Source: QHXM01 sp963697975 (GTDB taxonomy: Bacteria > Acidobacteriota > Blastocatellia > Pyrinomonadales > Pyrinomonadaceae). Taken from it: 64,000 nucleotides of DNA. Below are positions 60,395 to 64,000 of the stretch, one piece after another. Made by a program: the position numbers and the translations under genes. Below the pieces are notes generated by a model that was given only the letters and a program-made list of their open reading frames with translations, was not told the DNA's origin and did no database searches. Positions within the stretch are counted from its first letter, which is position 1. Every line of letters starts with the position of its first letter. Location of the stretch: NCBI GenBank assembly GCA_963697975.1, contig OY969111.1, forward strand, positions 2,666,001 through 2,730,000, in the 5' to 3' direction.

Positions 60395-61720
60395 TTGAGT
60401 GAATGATGCAAAGTCCAGCGCGTGGACAGGGAGATTGATTTGCCGCTCGAAGTTCTCCAGCGTCGTGCCGTCGAGCATCACGGCTTCGCCGCTCTTGAGC
60501 GATGATGCGGGAACGATGACGAACTTGCCTTGCACAGACACGCGTGCTGCCATGTAGCATTCGGCGGTGAGAAGCCCGGCGACAGAAACATCACCGCCGA
60601 AGTAACGATTCTCGACTCCCACCACATGCAGGCGTGTGCCGAAGTGCGCGTTCAACTGGTCAATCATGCTCTTCAACACGGGGGCGAAGAGCGTTCCTGT
60701 CATCACCGTTCCGTGAAGGCGCGCTGGATTTTTCGGCGGGTTGCGTTCGAGCCTGCGCAGGAGCTTTTGAAAATCATTATCGAAAGAACGAACCATCCCA
60801 ATGCCGTCTTCAATCTGAGGATAGTCGCCGTAGTGCTGGCGTGTAGGGATGCTGTGACCGGCGCGCAGATAAATCTCATCGCCGAGAAAGGCGAAGGTCG
60901 TCGCAAGAGTTTTCCGAAACTCGCGTTGCAGCGGAATGATCTGGCTAATCGTGCGGCGGCAGAACTCCGGCGTGACGGACGTGAGCCGCTCGTCAGTGTT
61001 GTAGCGCGTCAAGCCCAACGGAACAATTGCTACGCTTTTGACGCGCGGGTGAAGCGCGGCGAGGTCACGAATGGTGCGCTCTAAAATTTCGCCATCGTTG
61101 ATTTCAGGACACAGCACAACCTGCGCGTGAATCTCAATGCCAGCATCGAGCATTCGCTGCATCTTCACGGAAATGTCCGCACGCTTGCTGTCTATGCCGA
61201 GCAGGTGAGCGCGGACATCCAGATCGGTCGCATGAACCGAGACGTATTGTGGCGAGAGACGCTGCTCGACGATGCGGCTCATTTCATCTTCGGTGATGGA
61301 GGTGAGCGTCGTGTAGTTGCCGTAGAGAAAAGAGAGGCGGATGTCCTCGTCGCGGATAAAGAGCGAGGGGCGCGCAGTTTCGGGATTGCCTTTGCAGAAA
61401 CAGAAGATGCATTCGTTGGCGCACTGGCGCGGAACGATCTGCTCGAAGCCGAGACCGAAATCTTCGCCTTCGTCGCGCTCGACATCCAATTCCCACTCTT
61501 CGCCGCTCTTTTTACGAACTTCGAGGACGAGTTCCGTTTCACCGCCCGTCTGGAAACGAAAGTCCAGATAGTCACGCACCACGCGCCCGTTGACTTTGAT
61601 GATGCGGTCGCCTGCTTCCAGTTCCCAGTCGGCGGCAAGGCTCGCGGGAGCAACTTCCGTTATCTCCACGCCTCTGCGTCTAATCTGTGTTACGGCTGGG
61701 GCGACGGCAAACTCGTACAT
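60359..61720 (-). CDS. PDZ-radical SAM-DUF512 protein with repeat-encoded tail
   Basis: 453 residues. The N-terminal PDZ-like domain (about 12-90) has VEITEVAPASLAADWELEAG. The radical SAM cluster is CANECIFCFC (CxxxCxxC, about residues 99-108), followed by a barrel (RDEDIRLSFLYGNYTTLTSI) and the DUF512 C-terminus (VVGVENRYFGGDVSVAGLL). This architecture is widespread; members are thought to be Fe-S enzymes of unresolved function (perhaps linked to ribosome or EngA neighbourhood). The final residues QAVVSGQWSVVS are read from the heptamer array, so the native protein probably ended at or before about residue 441. Confidence 0.88.
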   Translation of the reverse strand: MYEFAVAPAVTQIRRRGVEITEVAPASLAADWELEAGDRIIKVNGRVVRDYLDFRFQTGGETELVLEVRKKSGEEWELDVERDEGEDFGLGFEQIVPRQCANECIFCFCKGNPETARPSLFIRDEDIRLSFLYGNYTTLTSITEDEMSRIVEQRLSPQYVSVHATDLDVRAHLLGIDSKRADISVKMQRMLDAGIEIHAQVVLCPEINDGEILERTIRDLAALHPRVKSVAIVPLGLTRYNTDERLTSVTPEFCRRTISQIIPLQREFRKTLATTFAFLGDEIYLRAGHSIPTRQHYGDYPQIEDGIGMVRSFDNDFQKLLRRLERNPPKNPARLHGTVMTGTLFAPVLKSMIDQLNAHFGTRLHVVGVENRYFGGDVSVAGLLTAECYMAARVSVQGKFVIVPASSLKSGEAVMLDGTTLENFERQINLPVHALDFASFTQAVVSGQWSVVS

Positions 61721-62276
61721 GAAAAATCCTGAACCTCTATTCTACTTCTCTGAAAGCGCGCCGCCGGACAACTCGCAAAAACAGTTCCGGTCAGCATTGT
61801 CTGCAACAGCCGTTTCGGGGGCTATTGAGCGAAAACGCCAGTATAACAAAATCACCCTGCTTTGTTGAGTTAGCAGCCGGACATGGTTTCAGGTAGCATA
61901 GAAGCCAGAAGCAAGGCCGCCGTCTCGCACGGGCGTGCGACTGGAAAACGACGGCCTTGCGGCGCACAGCCTGTGTCCACAGATAGCAGGCGTGCGACCA
62001 CAGGGGGCGTCCACCTGAAACGCACCCCTGATGGCGAATTGTTAGAGAAGTGAGAACATCGGGTGTAAGGAAAAGCGTGATATATTCCACGCGGCTCTGT
62101 TTGAAAAATCAGCGACGGCTTATGCGACGCCTCAAAACCTCAAGGGAGTAAATGAGCATCGCCGTTGAGCAAAGGACTCTCACGGCGAATCATTTGAGCG
62201 AACGTATCTTACCCATAACAACGGGTAGGCGCAAGCTGTATTGTGCGGGTGAGGCTCTGTCAGGAGGAAATTCCTG
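61721..62276. other. 556-bp non-coding stretch with at least four hairpins
   Basis: Stem pairs seen on the plus strand: 61913-61923 with 61948-61958 (inner tcgcac/gtgcga 61925-61940); cgcacagcctg/caggcgtgcg (61963-61996); gggggcgt/acgcacccc (62003-62028); aatgagcatcgccgt../..acggcgaatcatt (62150-62193). No frame is supported here. It may hold a structured RNA or the leader of the downstream XRE gene. No known riboswitch class was matched. Confidence 0.55.
62261..62276 (+). promoter_or_regulatory. Ribosome binding site inside a small palindrome before the XRE gene
   Basis: caggaggaaattcctg reads CAGGA then GGAAAT then TCCTG: the AGGAGG ribosome site lies in the left arm and loop of a five-bp stem that abuts the ATG at 62277. 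Folding would hide the site, which fits translational control. Confidence 0.5.
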
Positions 62277-62546
62277 ATGGGCAGCGCACGTCCGAAGCCT
62301 GAGCGTCTTGCCGAGAAACTGCGCCAGATTCGGCTTGCGCTTGGTTTATCCCAGAGTGAGATGCACAGGCATTTGGGTGTCGAAGAGATGATTGAGTTTA
62401 AGAGAATTTCAGATTATGAGTTAGGCAAAAACGAGCCGCCGCTAATGATTCTTTTGCAATACGCACGGGCGGCTGGCGTGAGTATAGATGTTTTAGCTGA
62501 TGACGATCTTGACTTACCCACCAAGCTGCCCGCCCGCCGAAAGTAA
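62277..62546 (+). CDS. XRE/Cro-CI family helix-turn-helix regulator
   Basis: 89 residues with an AGGAGG site before the ATG (see the palindrome at 62261-62276). LAEKLRQIRLALGLSQSEMHRHLGVEE is a standard HTH_3 start, followed by KRISDYELGKNEPPLMILLQYARAAGVSIDVLADDD. It is a single-domain DNA-binding protein without effector region. Next downstream, in the same direction, is a secreted DUF2690-like protein; in Actinobacteria DUF2690 is often the C-terminal domain of an XRE protein, so the pair may be a split version of that architecture. Confidence 0.9.
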   Translation: MGSARPKPERLAEKLRQIRLALGLSQSEMHRHLGVEEMIEFKRISDYELGKNEPPLMILLQYARAAGVSIDVLADDDLDLPTKLPARRK

Positions 62547-62552
62547 ATGGTC

Positions 62553-62625
62553 GGGCAAAGCCGCGTTGGGAGGCTTTGCCTAACGGAAGGCTTTTGCCCA
62601 ACAGAATGGAAGTCTGCCCAACAAT
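62553..62625. repeat. TTTGCCTAACGGAAGG repeat, left of the DUF2690-like gene
   Basis: It contains cgcgttggga, tttgcctaacggaagg (62575-62590), cttttgcccaac and gtctgcccaac. The 16-mer is exactly inverted at 63275-63290, and the segment cctaacggaaggcttttgcccaa.. is also related in direct orientation to 63235 onward. It begins just after the XRE stop. Confidence 0.8.
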
Positions 62626-62751
62626 TCCTTGACTAATCTCATTGAGAGGAATAGATTGCCTGCGTTCCTCCGTTGCCAGATTAAGACAAGAATCTCATCT
62701 TTCTTAATCCTCTCTTAACCTCATCTCATCCGACTTCAGAAAGGAGTCCAC

Positions 62752-63192
62752 ATGCGTAAATTTCTAATCCTCATGACACTCTGTTTAGTTCTTGTTGCCA
62801 CTCCTTTATCAAGTCTGAAGGTGGCTGCGGCGACATGCTCTGGAAGTGGATGTAATGGGTTGAATCCAATCACCACTGGTTGCACGACGGGGGCATACGT
62901 CGTGAGCGAGACCGATATATACGATGCTTTTTCCTCGGACTATATTGGCGGTGTTCAACTGTGGTGGTCTCCGACGTGCGAAACAGCATGGTCATATGTG
63001 CACAGTGACTTTCGCGCGTTTGCCGTGCAGGCGACCGTCACCTCTACGAGTCCGTCCAACTCGTATTACCAGAACAATAATTACGTCTATACGGCGCGCA
63101 GCCCCATGGTATATGCCACCAATGTCTCCTACGCCTCGGCCTGTGGTCGGATCGAGGATGTTGGTGTGTCTGGTATCGCCTGTTCACCCTAA
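62752..63192 (+). CDS. Secreted DUF2690-like small protein
   Basis: 146 residues, AGGAG seven nt before the ATG. Signal peptide MRKFLILMTLCLVLVATPLS..VAAA. The mature part has the DUF2690 pattern: ATCSGSGCNGLNPITTGC, then a YVVSET strand, then GGVQLWWSPTCETAWSYV, with the paired Cys and the W-S-x-x-C-x-x-x-W signature. The C-terminus is Tyr/Asn/Ser-rich with further Cys (ACGRIEDVGVSGIAC). DUF2690 is typical of exported Actinobacteria proteins and its role is unknown. The gene lies between two related repeats 650 bp apart, like a cassette. Confidence 0.82.
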   Translation: MRKFLILMTLCLVLVATPLSSLKVAAATCSGSGCNGLNPITTGCTTGAYVVSETDIYDAFSSDYIGGVQLWWSPTCETAWSYVHSDFRAFAVQATVTSTSPSNSYYQNNNYVYTARSPMVYATNVSYASACGRIEDVGVSGIACSP

Positions 63193-63231
63193 GCGCGAAC
63201 GACCGCGTGATGCAGCCTCGCCGCTCTATTG

Positions 63232-63302
63232 CTTTACCTAACGGGTGACTTTTGCCCAATGGGAACTGCTAAAACCTTCCGTTAGGCAAAACGCGTTGGG
63301 AC
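63232..63302. repeat. TTTGCCTAACGGAAGG repeat, right of the DUF2690-like gene
   Basis: cctaacgg (63236-63243) and ccgttagg (63279-63286) bound an imperfectly self-complementary 51-nt unit with inner tttgcccaatggg words; ccttccgttaggcaaa (63275-63290) is the reverse complement of 62575-62590. An acgcgttggga word follows. Confidence 0.78.
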
Positions 63303-63601
63303 GCCATTTTGACTTAACGCGCTCTCAAAATGATTGATGTTGACAGGTCAGCTTGAAACAAGTTAACTTGCTAAAGGCTGGCGCAAGTCGCCGTCTTCAG
63401 TCGCCCCAGACACTCTCCCATAATCAATCGAGTTTCATATCCTCTTCAAAGGCCATAGCTTATCCAGCCAGAGGGGGCGAAGTAATCGTTCGCGTCAGAT
63501 CATCCATGAGCCTTCGCGGCAAAAAGGCACGCGGCTTGCCGGGAAATCCGTGCGGCACCTCGCAGGAAACCTGCCGGAACAGTGAGGTCAGACCAGCCTA
63601 G
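63303..63601. other. Leader of the response regulator with tandem hairpins
   Basis: Near the end gcacg/cgtgc (63527-63553) and acctcgcagg/cctgc..gaggt (63557-63588) form two stems. The second ends in GAGG, 14 nt before the ATG, too far to be an ordinary ribosome site. The frame 63353-63601 in this stretch has no family features and is not called as a gene. Confidence 0.4.
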
Positions 63602-64000
63602 ATGAACACATTGGAAGAAATCGCCACCCTAAACGGCACGCCGGTTACTCTCCCCGTTTCTATCTCGCACCCCACACGCGGGACAATCCTGATTGTGGAG
63701 GACGACCGCTCCATTCGCCGCTACCTCGAAGTTATCTTGCAGCGCGCGGGCTACTGCGTCATCGTCGCCTCGGACGGTCTTGAAGCGATGAAGGCCGCGC
63801 TCACTTCCGCCATAGATGCCGTCGTCACAGATGCCATCATGCCGCATTTGAGCGGCTATGAGCTGTGCCGCTTTCTCCGGCATCACCCCAAACTCTCGCA
63901 TCTGCCTGTCGTCCTCCTCAGCGGCTTTGAACGCGCAGAGGCCGCGCATGAGACCAACGACCGGCCCGATGTCTATCTGGCCAAGCCCGTGCGCCCTGAT
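63602..64000 (+). CDS. Response regulator receiver-domain protein (partial, C-terminus off the window)
   Basis: 133 codons run open from ATG 63602 to the window edge. After a 27-residue leader, TILIVEDDRSIRRYLEVILQ is the start of a REC domain with the acidic pair, VVTDAIMPHLSGYELCRFL has the phospho-acceptor Asp, VVLLSGFE the Ser/Thr switch, and VYLAKPVRPD the conserved Lys. An output domain may follow outside the window. No histidine kinase gene is within the window. The leader upstream is folded. Confidence 0.88.
   Translation, partial: MNTLEEIATLNGTPVTLPVSISHPTRGTILIVEDDRSIRRYLEVILQRAGYCVIVASDGLEAMKAALTSAIDAVVTDAIMPHLSGYELCRFLRHHPKLSHLPVVLLSGFERAEAAHETNDRPDVYLAKPVRPD

Noticed and set aside
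63353..63601. 82-residue frame before the response regulator
   Set aside because: No domain or ribosome site, and it covers the two hairpins of the leader.
1..64000. tRNA, rRNA, CRISPR arrays, transposases
   Set aside because: No tRNA T-loop/acceptor pairs, rRNA landmarks, regularly spaced direct repeats or transposase motifs were seen; the repeats found are palindromic and not regularly spaced.

Overview
The window looks like chromosome from an Acidobacteriota bacterium, most likely near Blastocatellia/Pyrinomonadaceae. This is inferred from gene content: two very large Oar-type TonB receptors with N-terminal carboxypeptidase-regulatory domains, many secreted proteins of unknown family, moderately GC-rich coding DNA, and many short self-complementary intergenic repeats. 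No rRNA, tRNA, CRISPR array, transposase or phage gene was seen.

Layout. 1-6656 (minus): three-gene operon of a secreted/transmembrane vWA-FHA protein, a tubulin-superfamily protein and a membrane-anchored coiled-coil protein (cut by the left edge) whose N-terminus looks like a GTPase-dead copy of the tubulin-like protein. 6981-9255: NAD-type isocitrate dehydrogenase and thiO. 9274-12888: three periplasmic thioredoxin-fold genes, including a CcdA-TlpA fusion. 13111-18076: DHH phosphoesterase, then a YjfL(DUF350)/YjfC(ATP-grasp)-like module with a Tat-signal protein and a small acidic protein. 18163-20141: a Type II restriction-modification pair. 20213-23251: Xaa-Pro aminopeptidase and aldehyde dehydrogenase. 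23978-31708: secreted proteins, a rhodanese lipoprotein with an in-frame UGA, an M43-type metalloprotease and an alpha/beta hydrolase. 32016-37338: CrcB, a large unknown protein, GNAT, alpha/beta hydrolase, FtcD. 37388-47455: diadenylate-cyclase-like sensor protein, SpoIIM-like and GAF proteins, then a divergent MoxR/DUF58/DUF4350/DUF4129 cluster. 47662-50235: small secreted proteins. 50514-59346: two TonB-dependent receptors flanking a small secreted protein. 59719-61720: methyltransferase and PDZ/radical-SAM/DUF512 protein. 61721-64000: a structured non-coding stretch, an XRE regulator, a DUF2690-like secreted protein between related repeats, and the start of a response regulator.

Two themes stand out. 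The first is the tubulin-like/vWA-FHA/coiled-coil operon, a plausible envelope-linked cytoskeletal or membrane-remodelling system with an apparently degenerate tubulin partner. The second is repeats at gene ends. At least three kinds of palindromic repeat (heptamer-array hairpins, a 111-112 bp MITE-like element, and a 67-bp palindrome) lie between genes. In many cases the repeat itself supplies the stop codon, and sometimes the last residues, of the gene before it. All protein functions were assigned by eye from motifs and remembered families; no database search was run.
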